From NCBI RefSeq assembly GCF_000835495.1, contig NW_015622545.1, positions 4,232,042 to 4,296,041 on the forward strand: 64,000 nucleotides of DNA, read 5' to 3'. Below, piece after piece: positions 55,088 to 64,000 of this stretch (the stretch's first letter is position 1; the number at the start of each line of letters is the position of its first letter). The notes under the pieces were generated by a model. The model was not told where the DNA came from. It saw nothing but the letters and a program-made list of their open reading frames with translations, and did not search any database. A program made the position numbers and the translations under genes. The DNA comes from Cladophialophora immunda (lineage: Eukaryota > Ascomycota > Eurotiomycetes > Chaetothyriales > Herpotrichiellaceae).

Positions 55088-56116
55088 ATGGCGCCAGACA
55101 GGGGGGTCGAAGAGGCGATTGCATCGCTCGATCTCGGAGCTCAACATGGCGAGCTCGTTACTGAGACGAAACCGGCTACAGAGACAGTTCCATCCCACTT
55201 GTCGCATGATCCTGCCACGAATGCGAAGCAGTCAGACCCTTTTCAGTTCGGGCAACGATTTTTGTCGGAAGACGATGATGTCTTTGCCTACAATGCATGG
55301 GATCACGTAGAGCCCGATTCGGCACACTACGAGTACTGCGAGACCCAATATGCTGCGCAACGCGCTTCTCCCGTCTCGGACTTTGACAGGGCACGCTTCA
55401 ACGAAAACCCAGAGAAATGGTGGGACCTATTTTACAAGCAAAAGACAAGTACATTTTTTAAGGACCGAAAATGGCTGGTTCAAGAATTTCCTGTTCTAAG
55501 CGAGGTTACGAGTCGAGACGCCGGTGAGAAAGTGGTTCTCGAAGTCGGCGCGGGAGCTGGAAACACCGCGTTTCCAATACTGAGAATGAATGAGAATCCA
55601 GACTTGAAAGTAATTGCAGTGGACTTCAGCAAGAAGGCGGTTGAGACAATGAGAAACGCGAAGGATTACACAGAGGCGAATGGTGTTATGGCAGCTGAAA
55701 TTTGGGATGTGGCAGGAGAAACCCTACCACCAGGTGTTGACGAAGGGAGCGTGGACATTGTGATCATGATCTTCATCTTCTCGGCACTCAATCCCAAGCA
55801 GTGGCAGCAGGCTCTGGCCAATATTCAGCGAGTCCTCAAACCTGATGGGGAAGTATTGTTCAGAGACTACGGCAGGGGAGATCTCGCACAAGTCCGCTTC
55901 AAGGCTGGGAGATGGATGGAAGACAATTTCTATGTTCGTGGAGACGGTACAAGGGTATATTTCTTCGAGAAGGAAGAATTGGAAACGCTCTGGGGTGGTG
56001 CATTCGAGGTATGCAATCTGGATGTGGACCGCCGGCTGATCGTCAACCGACAACGGCGCATCAAGATGTACCGGTGCTGGATTCAGGGACGGTTTCGAAA
56101 GAAGGAGCGTAGTTGA
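55088..56116 (+). CDS. tRNA (cytosine-32 N3)-methyltransferase, Trm140/METTL2-like
   Basis: The 342-residue protein belongs to the Trm140/METTL2/METTL6 group, which makes 3-methylcytidine at position 32 of Thr and Ser tRNAs. The conserved N-terminal segment is FQFGQRFLSEDDDVFAYNAW, with DHVEPD next. The SAM-binding fold has motif I LEVGAGAGNTAFPILRMNE, then VIAVDFSKKAVE, the loop IFIFSALNPKQWQQAL, and FRDYGRGDLAQVRFK typical of this group. RVYFFEKEELETLW and the basic C terminus complete the domain. The actin-binding half of yeast Abp140 is absent, as in most fungi. The start at 55088 follows from the divergent arrangement; the frame is open upstream but overlaps the THOC5-like gene. Single exon. 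Confidence 0.9.
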   Translation: MAPDRGVEEAIASLDLGAQHGELVTETKPATETVPSHLSHDPATNAKQSDPFQFGQRFLSEDDDVFAYNAWDHVEPDSAHYEYCETQYAAQRASPVSDFDRARFNENPEKWWDLFYKQKTSTFFKDRKWLVQEFPVLSEVTSRDAGEKVVLEVGAGAGNTAFPILRMNENPDLKVIAVDFSKKAVETMRNAKDYTEANGVMAAEIWDVAGETLPPGVDEGSVDIVIMIFIFSALNPKQWQQALANIQRVLKPDGEVLFRDYGRGDLAQVRFKAGRWMEDNFYVRGDGTRVYFFEKEELETLWGGAFEVCNLDVDRRLIVNRQRRIKMYRCWIQGRFRKKERS

Positions 56117-56951
56117 GAGAACGGCATTCTCGGCGGCCGGGACTGGTCTGGACTGTCGATCTCGTAGGCGCTGCGAGGGGTCTAGGGCACATATTAAGGC
56201 TGCTTCATCGTTCGACCAATCCAGAATATGAATGGGAAGCGTGGCTGGCGGATTGAAGTGGAAAAGGCAGCCAGAGAAGCACAACGTCGCGCTGGCTCCA
56301 AACAGCGAGCCACATGCTCAAGAATGAAAAGCATAGATCCGACCCAAATTCAGCCAGTGTACATTCAGAACTGCAGCGGATGGGAGAGGACAACCACCAA
56401 TTGGACAGGACGATGCATTGCATGTGAAGATTTCCACAGCGGTGAGACTCGAGTGGTGTATGTTTGAAGAGCTCCGTAATTAGCACTTGTCGGACGCGTC
56501 ATTTGAACTGTACACGAGCTGACTTCCGACCAAACGGAGCGTAAAAATCCTCCAGCATTAGATCAAATGACCAAGTCCGTCATCCTGCGCCTCGTCTTTT
56601 CTGCACCCTTTCTCACTGCACCCTCGCAACCTCGTCCGTTGCCACCCTCTCAACCAACTCACCAAAACCCCACCTCGAGAACTGACATTGGCATGGTATC
56701 TAAATAGTCATAGTATTCATTCTTTTCCCTTCAGCGTCAGTCCTTACCGATCTCTACCTTTTCCTCTTGACCAGAGTGTTCCTTGTCTTCCTATACCAAT
56801 CCTATTGCCGCACGCGACACGCTCCCTACGCCACTTAGCAGCTTGCCGTCAGACGCCGAAAACGCCTCTTGTTTAAGCCTTCTCCCTCCTCCTAGTCTTC
56901 ATCGACCTCTGCCGTCTTCCCAAGCTGCCGAATGACGTCGAGCTCCAGAAG
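56117..56951. other. Upstream region of the Izh3-type gene
   Basis: This 835-base spacer lies between two co-oriented genes. The second half is pyrimidine-rich, with many ctctc and cctt runs before the start codon, which is common in leaders of highly expressed fungal genes. No other feature is supported. Confidence 0.5.
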
Positions 56952-58442
56952 ATGTCTTGTGCAACACAAACAGTGACCTTCGAGTCCTCTTCTTCCAGCC
57001 GTGAATCCAGTCCTGCGAGAATCGATGAACGCACCCAGCTCCTACCCCGAGGCCGCCGGCATTCTTACAACACCCTTCCACGACGACGGCAGTCGAGCAT
57101 CTGCAACGCCGATGCGATCTTTGTGCGAGTTGATCTGTTTCTGAGTGAGCTGAAAAGTAGGCTTGACAGACTAGAAAAATATCGACAAGACAGTCTCCTA
57201 CAGTTTGATGCTCAGCTGGAGCGAGCATACCAAGCCCTGAGCGATGTACGGGATTCATGCGCACCTTCTCTTTCCGGTGAACTGCTGTGGGGTGCTGCAA
57301 GGCACCGGGCTCTGATTCTGGTCGATACTCTGGAGACGCGGTACAACGACATCATGCCGTCAAGGGAAACTTTGGAGCACAAAGCACAAGAAGGCATGCG
57401 GGTGATGGAGTGCTTCCTTTTAGAATTGGAGTCACGGATGCTGGAAAGGAAGAAACAGTTGATTGACTCGGGATGGAGGAAGGTCGACGACTCTCTCAAT
57501 GCTACCCGAGAGATGCTAGAGGATGGTCTCGACAAAGCGCTGCGGGCGAGAGACTTGCTCGCCGAATCCGTCTCCCACGCTCTGACCCGAGCTGCGGAGA
57601 CAAGGTTGATCCATTACGAAGATCTCCCCACGCCCTGGAGGAATAACCCTCATATCCTGAAGGGTTACCGATTCAATAAGACACAGCTTGAATGCGTCAC
57701 CACCATGTTTCACGCGCACAATGAGATGGTCAACATTTGGTCTCACACCATCGGCTTGCTGATTGTTCTTACCGTGGCTTTTTACTACTATCCTTCCTCG
57801 TCGACATTTCCCCTCTCGACCAAAATGGATGTTCTGATAGCGGCCTGTTTCTTTGCCGCCGCCTGCAAGTGCATGATCTGCTCCACAATGTGGCACACCA
57901 TGAACAGCATCTCGGACAAACGACTGTTCGATCGATTCGCTTGCGTCGACTATACTGGCATTTCTCTTCTGGTGGCAGCGAGCATCCTCAGCACCGAGTG
58001 GACGGCCTTTTACTGCGAACCCATCTCGCGGGCGATTTATATGACTCTGACAACGGCGCTGGGAATAGCTGGAGCGATCCTGCCGTGGCGCGAGAGTTTC
58101 AATCGAGTCGATATGGCTTGGTTCCGGGTGGCGTTCTTCGTGACGTTTGTCGTGGTTGGATTCGCCCCCGTGCTGCAACTGAACTACACGCGAGGGGCGG
58201 CTTGGACCTTCTATTTTTACGCACCCGTTGCGAAAAGTATCATGGTATACTTCACGGGAGCTGTCATCTATGCAAGCCAAGTGCCTGAAAAGTGGTGGCC
58301 TGGGTCTTTCGATTACATTGGATGCAGTCACAATATCTGGCATGTGGCCGTGGTCCTAGGAATTATCTTTCACTATTTTGCCATGTTAGACTTCTTCCAG
58401 GGAGCATTCACCCGTGCGAGCGATGGTTGTTGCTTGGGTTGA
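56952..58442 (+). CDS. Izh3-type PAQR/hemolysin-III membrane protein
   Basis: The single exon encodes 496 residues. The N-terminal 210 residues are cytosolic and largely coiled coil (FLSELKSRLDRLEKYRQDSL, then ESRMLERKKQLIDSGWRKVD), as in yeast Izh3, which is longer than Izh1/2/4. The PAQR core begins LPTPWRNNPHILKGYRFNKT and has the three zinc-site motifs: E-x2-N-x3-H in HAHNEMVNIWSH, S-x3-H in ICSTMWHTMNS, and H-x3-H in SHNIWHVAVV. Seven hydrophobic helices lie between about residues 265 and 480. In yeast, IZH genes respond to zinc and sterol status and the family is related to adiponectin receptors with ceramidase-like chemistry. A Upc2-like Zn2Cys6 gene follows on the same strand. Symbol given by architecture; membrane site (ER, vacuole or plasma membrane) cannot be told. 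Confidence 0.88.
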   Translation: MSCATQTVTFESSSSSRESSPARIDERTQLLPRGRRHSYNTLPRRRQSSICNADAIFVRVDLFLSELKSRLDRLEKYRQDSLLQFDAQLERAYQALSDVRDSCAPSLSGELLWGAARHRALILVDTLETRYNDIMPSRETLEHKAQEGMRVMECFLLELESRMLERKKQLIDSGWRKVDDSLNATREMLEDGLDKALRARDLLAESVSHALTRAAETRLIHYEDLPTPWRNNPHILKGYRFNKTQLECVTTMFHAHNEMVNIWSHTIGLLIVLTVAFYYYPSSSTFPLSTKMDVLIAACFFAAACKCMICSTMWHTMNSISDKRLFDRFACVDYTGISLLVAASILSTEWTAFYCEPISRAIYMTLTTALGIAGAILPWRESFNRVDMAWFRVAFFVTFVVVGFAPVLQLNYTRGAAWTFYFYAPVAKSIMVYFTGAVIYASQVPEKWWPGSFDYIGCSHNIWHVAVVLGIIFHYFAMLDFFQGAFTRASDGCCLG

Positions 58443-59065
58443 TGGGCTAGGAAGAGCAGCTGAAGCATAGCGTGGCCGTCATCAGCGATGCATTGACTCC
58501 GGACTGGCTTGCAATTTTGGTTGGCGTTGGGCGTGGTTGACTTTGGTTGCATATATGGAGCGTAGGGGGAGAATGTCCAGCTAGATCAACAGAAGGGTGT
58601 GTGTGGGAGTAATGTATCTTCAACATGACCTGAGCATCCATTCAGTTCAGATTTGGTGTCAGTTTGGTACGCTGAGTTGGCGAGAATATCCCGGATACAT
58701 TGTTGAAGCCTCAGCCCAGACTGAATTCGACCTCCAGATCCGAATACGACAGTTTCCTTGTTTGAAAAGTCAATGCTTAAAGCAAGTCGAAAATGATGTC
58801 AAGTCTGACAGGGAGGTTCAAGGCGTGGCCTTTGGAGGCGTACTATCAGTGCTGTTATATGTCGCTGTCAGACTCTTCACTTTTCTCTTGGTGCCCGCTC
58901 TAGACGCAGGAGACAATATGATCCCAAGACAATGCGGCAGCCTAATGTCGAGACAGGCAAATATCGTATCGACCCTCCTTCTATTCCCTCCATCTCCTCG
59001 CGCCTTTCTCCTAGCATCGACATCAACACTGTGGGCGCCAATGTGGTGATCGAGCAGACTTGAAC
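58443..59065. other. Spacer between Izh3-type and Upc2-like genes
   Basis: These 623 bases hold the Izh3-type 3' region and the promoter of the regulator gene. A 150-codon plus-strand frame ends here, but I see no domain in it. Confidence 0.45.
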
Positions 59066-60550
59066 ATGGCACGAGGCATCCCCGCAGGCCCACGGCTGCA
59101 AACTACCCAGGAACAACAAAAGGTTATGCAATCCGTATTCAGAGTCGCCCTTGCATCCGCTCCATCGGTTCATGTCAAATCGTCTATACCTGAAAAGACA
59201 GCAGTCCATACGAGGAGGTCCCACAAAAAGTCGCGACATGGCTGCAAGACGTGCAAACAGCGACGAATCAAGGTAGTTCTCGCTCACGACCTTCTTCTAC
59301 AAGAGGCTGGGGCTGGTCTAATACGGTGCCACTAGTGCGATGAGAACCGAGAAGGCGGGTGTCTCAAGTGTCAGAGTCATGGGATTGCTTGTGATTACAA
59401 CAAAGGAACACAGCTGCAGGACAAGGCATATATCATCTTGCCCAGGGAAGCGAGGAATAGTCCTGCTACGTCTTCTGGGTCGAGTGACAACGGATCTCGA
59501 TCTTTGGCAACAAACAACAGTCAAAAGTCGAGCCCGATGAGCCTGGTCCGCAATCCGCCTTCTTCTTTTCCATTCGAAGTTCCTGGTCAGATGACCCCGA
59601 TGGTCCAAACATTCAACCATTTTGGCACAGTCACTTACTGCTCTATGGGATCTGATCTGGGGCAGGAGATCATCCGAGCCACTGCTTTCGATCTTGCCCT
59701 CGAAAAGCCTTACTTCATGCATGCGGTTAATGGCGTGTCGGCTGCACACCTCTGCCATCTTCTTCCCGCCGCTCGACATCCAGTCCAACATAATCAGAGT
59801 CAGCTTGCTAATTTCTACCACTTTCAGAAAGCATTGCAGCTATTTCGTGATGAGTTAGCCGCTGGGGTCACGAAGGACAACATGAATGCCCTGATATCAA
59901 CTGTGATGCTGATCTGCGTCCATCAATTTATGCTCAACCAACCCCACCCGGATCCTGGAAAAAGTTTCGTGTACGCACCAGCAGGACAGCGGCGGGAGTG
60001 TCTGAGATGGTTGACGATCCAGCACGGGTTCAATGCGCTATATGCTGAACTAGGTGAAGTGATCTGGGGATCGGTCTGGAATCCAGTTTTCACGGACTCG
60101 GACTTCAAGGAGCTCGCATCGATGGTCATGACTCCAGAGGCAGGCGATGAAACTCATGCCTTGTTCCTTGAGCTGTGCGAGATCACCCCGAAATCATCTA
60201 CCCAGAACAACCCTTACTACGAGGCACTGGAGTATCTCCTCTTCCTACGTCAATTCAAACCCAGCATGAAGACGTTCAACAAACTGGTCACGTTTGTCGC
60301 GGTGGTTGAAGGTGACTTTCTTCGATTGTTGCTGTCCAGGGAGAAGCGAGCACTGTTGATCCTGGCGCATTGGTTAACATTGATGATCGGGGTAGAACAG
60401 TGGTGGAGCAGTGGAAGATGCAAGAGCGAGTGTATAGCCATCACGACATTCCTGATGCATGACCAAGATGAAAGGGTCAGAGCCTTGCTGCGGTTTCCAG
60501 CAGAGACTGTGGGCATTGATCCAACCACACTAGAGTTATTTGACGGATGA
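59066..60550 (+). CDS. Zn2Cys6 transcription factor, Upc2-like
   Basis: Two exons (59066-59272 and 59336-60550, 63-nt intron) encode 473 residues. The zinc cluster is rebuilt across the intron: RRSHKKSRHGCKTCKQRRIK joins CDENREGGCLKCQSHGIAC, so the six ligands are Cys60, 63, 70, 78, 81 and 88. HKKSRxGC-TCKxRRIKCDE followed by a short linker is the signature of sterol-uptake-control (Upc2/Ecm22-like) regulators. After a Ser-rich linker, a helical fungal-specific domain covers about residues 150-450 (FHKFGTVTY-like FNHFGTVTYCSMG, AVNGVSAAHLCHL, FHFQKALQLF-like YHFQKALQLFRDEL, and TVMLICVHQF). A second start at 59127 would shorten it by about 20 residues. Targets cannot be read here, but a neighbouring Izh3-type gene is suggestive because IZH genes in yeast link to sterol metabolism. 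Confidence 0.85.
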
Positions 60551-61195
60551 AGTATCTGTAAGAGGGCCAACGGATACAAGTTGTTGGATGCCTCCTGCAG
60601 TTGGAGTAGGCTGTATGACAAGTGCGAGCAGTCCCTATTCGATGCCGAGGGTGTCTTCTTGTGTAGTGTACTCCGAGAATCTAACGGTGTCTTGCACAAT
60701 ACTCCGTAACAGTGGTGGTAGTGGTTATGGGCTCTACGTCATGGGAAAGGCTGCCAGCGGGTGGTGCTTTGCGACGAGGGGTACCCTAAGGGGCACCATA
60801 AGGGGCCACCTACCTACCTAGTAGGTACCTACGGGGCGGCCCAATGCGTTTACAGTGAGGCGCCACAGGCGGTGCGAGGCACCAACCAAGACCCGAGGGC
60901 CCCAGCGATGGTGCCTTCCTCGTCACGTGGAGGGGAGGCCCATGTTCCAGCCTGACCTGCGCCCTTCTCAAATCAGCGCCCGACTCGTCTTCTCTTCAAC
61001 AACCCGGCGAGACTTCACTTATTTGCTCATCTCATTGCAAATCAATTGCAGATCAATGTCACGGTCGTGACAGTGCATAGATGATATTCCTCACTCGCGC
61101 CTCAAGCACGTTGATCGTGTTTCTCTCGTTTCACTGAAGAACAAAAATATGTGTTCGGAGTCTTCGCTACTCCCAACACTATTAACCCGTTGTAC
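60551..61195. other. Intergenic region with tacctacc units
   Basis: This 645-base spacer contains ccacctacctacctagtagg followed by tacctac at 60807-60831, similar to units in other spacers of this window. No gene is supported. Confidence 0.5.
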
Positions 61196-64000
61196 ATGAT
61201 GGCTGTTGCCCCCGAACCATTACAGTCCTCCTTGCCGGTAATTGGGTCTGTCCGAAAGGCCCTCTCACCATTCGAACTCTTGATCACTTGCAATCCGCCC
61301 ATCCTCGAGTCGCTCCTCGCTCAAGTGCCGACCGAGACCATCTTCAGGCTCTACCAGACTTCGCCTTACCTCCGAGACTTCTTTTCGAAATCTCCTACGT
61401 CCTGGCGATATATCTCATGGCGTCTGCACCAACCCGCGGTCACTACCGCCACCGTCGGCGTCAATGCCGCTGGAAACGGACCCAGGCAGTCGAGCAACTA
61501 CGCCCTCGATCAAATCATCCTCACCGTCATTAACCCCTTCAGCACGAGACTCGTTAGCCTGGAGTTGGACAATACGGCTGTTAGTGGGACGACCTTGACG
61601 TCCACTGTGCTGATCTTGAGGAGGGAGACTCTTCGCCACGTCTCAGTCCGCGGCTGCAAGAACGTGTCGTTGAAATACCACATCAATCCATGGCTACAAA
61701 TGCATGCGTTGGCTCGCGAGTCTCCAGATACCAGAGGGCCCCCTGGCTTCGAGACACTGGCGCTGAAGAGCTTATATACCTATCGATGCCGCCATCATAG
61801 GAGAAGGCCGTATTTGCCCAGTAGTCTCGCACGCAAGGAGAGCGATAGTGAACCCACTCATGAACTGGTCCTGACCTGCCACAAACTAGGCATCTGGACA
61901 GACACAGCTTGGTGCACCACGCCCGGAGCCAGGTGCTATCGCCGGAGAGGCTATGTGAAGTTGCGTATGCCGCAGGATCCCAGGGAGGTCTGGGTGGTTT
62001 ATGATCGCTTGTGGAGGAGTCGAAACTGGATGGGCCCGCTTGAGCAACCCAAAACCTATACATTCAGCAAGAAGCGAAAACGGGACTGCAGGAGTTGGGA
62101 AGTTGACGAGGAGGGCATGAACGGCGAAGCCATGGGCACTGGTCCAGAGGGCAAAACAACACCAGCGCATCTGCGAGCATCTCACCGGAGATTTGTCGAA
62201 AACGTCATTTGCCACAACTGTTCGGCGGAGATCCTGGAGCGATGCGAACAGTGCTCAGTGATGATGCACTGTGTCGGGTGTAGGAAGACACTATGTGCCA
62301 GTTGCGCCTTCGACCGCCCTTATCTGCGAAACAAGAACGCCCCCGAAGAAGAGAGAAACAGGTTCTGGTGGGCTCCTGGATGTGCAGTATCTCCTTGTTC
62401 CATGCAGGACCAGGATCTGCCTCCAAATGGGGCCGCCAACGGAAACCAGAACACAAACGCTAACACTCTTCCCAATATCAAATTCAAATGGTGTTGTACA
62501 GAGCCAGTGTTCTCGGGTGGCGGTGGCATCACCTTCAGCAACAGTGCGAATCGAGACAGTGATCGCATTCGTGCAGCACCACTCCCAATTGGACAGGGAT
62601 GGGAGGATCCGGAGTTCCTTCGTGATCCTCCCAGCCTCGTCAGCTATACAGCAGATAACATTGTACTAAGGGAGGGTCCTGCAGGCCGTTGGCCATCCAT
62701 CAATGCTTTGTTTCACACTGCGACATATCTGAGCGGCGCAGACCATCCCATCTTGTCAGTCCCCAGAGTCTTGTGTGATGAGTGCTATGGCTCTGAGATT
62801 TGGAAAGTCAAATGCAAGGCTTGTTCGACACCGATTTGCATCAAGCATGATGTTGGTGAGCGTGCCAAAGCGAGGATTTGCGGCTACAGAGAACTGTCTA
62901 TCGAGAAACAAGAGTTCAAGTCGAGACAGAAGGCTATGAAGCTGCTTGCCACATTGATGCGACAACGAAAAGAAAAGGAGACGGCAACAGAACAAGGGGA
63001 ATATGCCGAGGCTGGGACGACTGCTAGCACACCGAAAGCTGGGAAAGCTGGCGTCAAATCGGGACCACCTTTCTCTCCACTGTCCTCGTTGTCGGTAGCA
63101 GGCTCTGTGGGTCCTGAAACTCCCTTCCACGCGGAGGTTGGAAGCAGTTCGAGACCGATGCGAACACAGTTAGCAGAAGTTGATCGACCCCAGCGTCCCC
63201 TGTCACCCGCTTCGAACAGCACTGGGCCCCCATCTCGATCTACGTCCCCCTCGCCGTCCGCACATTCAATAACCGCGACGCCTGAGCCCAACTCTGCGCC
63301 TCGACGACCAGCTCGACCCGAAATCGACCCAGGTCCCAGTTGGCGAGGATGTCAAACACTCTTCTGTCCGCCGTCACGTTCCACCCCAGGCGACCACAGA
63401 CGACGTTGTACAGCGGTCATGAAGGCCTGTATGGAGTGCAAGATTCACGTCTGTGGCGATTGTGCCAACGCTCTCGAACCTCCGTGTCCTTGCAAGGGGT
63501 GTCGATCTCCACAGACGGAGGAAGACAACAGCGTATCTACAAACCTCCCGCCGAATCCGGTCTCTTCTGAAACACCTTTGTTTTTCTGTCCTAACTGTCG
63601 GTGGGAGAGAATGCGATCTGGAAAATGCAAAAGGAGGTCACCAGCATTTTTGGCTGCCCGGTCGTGGCATAGCAAGAAGCAGAAGAAGCGGAAGGACAAG
63701 ATGCGTAAACCTCTAGAAGCCCGACGGACGAGCGTAGGACCAGGTGGGAATCCCTCAAGCACAGAAGAGGCAATCGATGGGCTGGTGGAGTTTTTCGCGA
63801 GCCTGAATACTCAGTCCCCCAGCTCCGATCATCCCCAAACAGAAGCAAGCGGGCCGTCACGGTTAAATAGTGGTGGCCAAACAGGGGCCGGAGGCAACCA
63901 GCAGGACATCCAAGAATTGGAAGACATGGGCGCTCTGGCTCGAAACTTGATCCACCGAATCCAGCGCTTGAGAGAACAGTTTCCTCCGGGTTCGTTGGCT
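61196..64000 (+). CDS. F-box-like, multi-cysteine-cluster protein, 3' partial
   Basis: The plus-strand frame is open from an ATG at 61196 (a second at 61199) to the window edge, 935 codons without a stop. Residues about 25-85 (LSPFELLITCNPPILESLLA, then LPTETIF-like VPTETIFRLYQTSPYLRDFF) look like an F-box-related N terminus. A leucine-rich stretch follows (LVSLELDNTAVSG, then LRRETLRHVSVRGCKNVSLK). Further on are at least three cysteine clusters: CHNCSAEILERCEQC with CVGCRKTLCASC, CDECYGSEIWKVKCKACSTPIC, and CMECKIHVCGDC with CPCKGC and CPNC, which probably bind zinc in RING- or B-box-like ways. The protein has a long Ser/Pro-rich segment and basic KKQKKRKDKMRK cluster. Similar long fungal proteins have been described as ubiquitin-pathway proteins, but I cannot confirm an E3 activity. 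The C terminus is outside the window. Confidence 0.75.
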   Translation, partial: MMAVAPEPLQSSLPVIGSVRKALSPFELLITCNPPILESLLAQVPTETIFRLYQTSPYLRDFFSKSPTSWRYISWRLHQPAVTTATVGVNAAGNGPRQSSNYALDQIILTVINPFSTRLVSLELDNTAVSGTTLTSTVLILRRETLRHVSVRGCKNVSLKYHINPWLQMHALARESPDTRGPPGFETLALKSLYTYRCRHHRRRPYLPSSLARKESDSEPTHELVLTCHKLGIWTDTAWCTTPGARCYRRRGYVKLRMPQDPREVWVVYDRLWRSRNWMGPLEQPKTYTFSKKRKRDCRSWEVDEEGMNGEAMGTGPEGKTTPAHLRASHRRFVENVICHNCSAEILERCEQCSVMMHCVGCRKTLCASCAFDRPYLRNKNAPEEERNRFWWAPGCAVSPCSMQDQDLPPNGAANGNQNTNANTLPNIKFKWCCTEPVFSGGGGITFSNSANRDSDRIRAAPLPIGQGWEDPEFLRDPPSLVSYTADNIVLREGPAGRWPSINALFHTATYLSGADHPILSVPRVLCDECYGSEIWKVKCKACSTPICIKHDVGERAKARICGYRELSIEKQEFKSRQKAMKLLATLMRQRKEKETATEQGEYAEAGTTASTPKAGKAGVKSGPPFSPLSSLSVAGSVGPETPFHAEVGSSSRPMRTQLAEVDRPQRPLSPASNSTGPPSRSTSPSPSAHSITATPEPNSAPRRPARPEIDPGPSWRGCQTLFCPPSRSTPGDHRRRCTAVMKACMECKIHVCGDCANALEPPCPCKGCRSPQTEEDNSVSTNLPPNPVSSETPLFFCPNCRWERMRSGKCKRRSPAFLAARSWHSKKQKKRKDKMRKPLEARRTSVGPGGNPSSTEEAIDGLVEFFASLNTQSPSSDHPQTEASGPSRLNSGGQTGAGGNQQDIQELEDMGALARNLIHRIQRLREQFPPGSLA

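Overview
The window is nuclear DNA of a filamentous ascomycete (Pezizomycotina). Most genes carry several 45-170 nt GT-AG introns, often with CTAAC/CTGAC branch points. The gene content includes Pex20, Atg5, fungal Zn2Cys6 regulators, a NACHT-ankyrin protein and Par32/DUF3602- and Izh3-type proteins. I cannot name the genus. The first gene (MFS transporter) and the last (F-box/cysteine-rich protein) run off the window. All exon structures were worked out by hand from splice signals, reading frame and family resemblance.

Layout. 1-7 kb: MFS transporter, Pex20, a GPI-anchored PEBP-like protein and a small F-box protein. 7.8-17.5 kb: a metabolic-looking block with a SnoaL-like/MDR dehydrogenase fusion, a Zn2Cys6 regulator, a GH125-like glycosidase and, divergently, an anion:cation-symporter-type MFS transporter. 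18.2-26.2 kb: the most interesting block. It holds a NACHT-ankyrin NLR, an unknown three-exon gene, a HeLo-like/SesA-type protein and a small protein. The NLR N terminus, the HeLo-like C terminus and the small protein (twice) share one short Gly/Asn-rich motif with a V-x-F-G end. This is the architecture of fungal amyloid (prion-type) immune signalling, in which an NLR templates a membrane-active HeLo effector. 27.3-32.5 kb: zinc alcohol dehydrogenase, a conserved unknown with a Pro/Gln-rich tail, and Atg5.

32.5-44 kb is gene-poor, with one predicted 280-aa protein and many short tandem repeats. 44-52.6 kb: a DUF3602/Par32-like protein, a seven-helix membrane protein, a PPxY-containing small protein, an MFS sugar transporter and a GST-like protein. 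54.2-64 kb: THOC5-like and Trm140-like genes sharing a 208-bp divergent promoter, an Izh3-type PAQR protein, a Upc2-like Zn2Cys6 regulator next to it, and the F-box/cysteine-rich gene that continues beyond the window.

The housekeeping genes (Pex20, Atg5, Thoc5, Trm140, Izh3) look ordinary. The best candidates for new biology are the amyloid-signalling cluster, the SnoaL-MDR fusion with its neighbourhood, and the 76-bp duplication that resets the end of the glycosidase gene.
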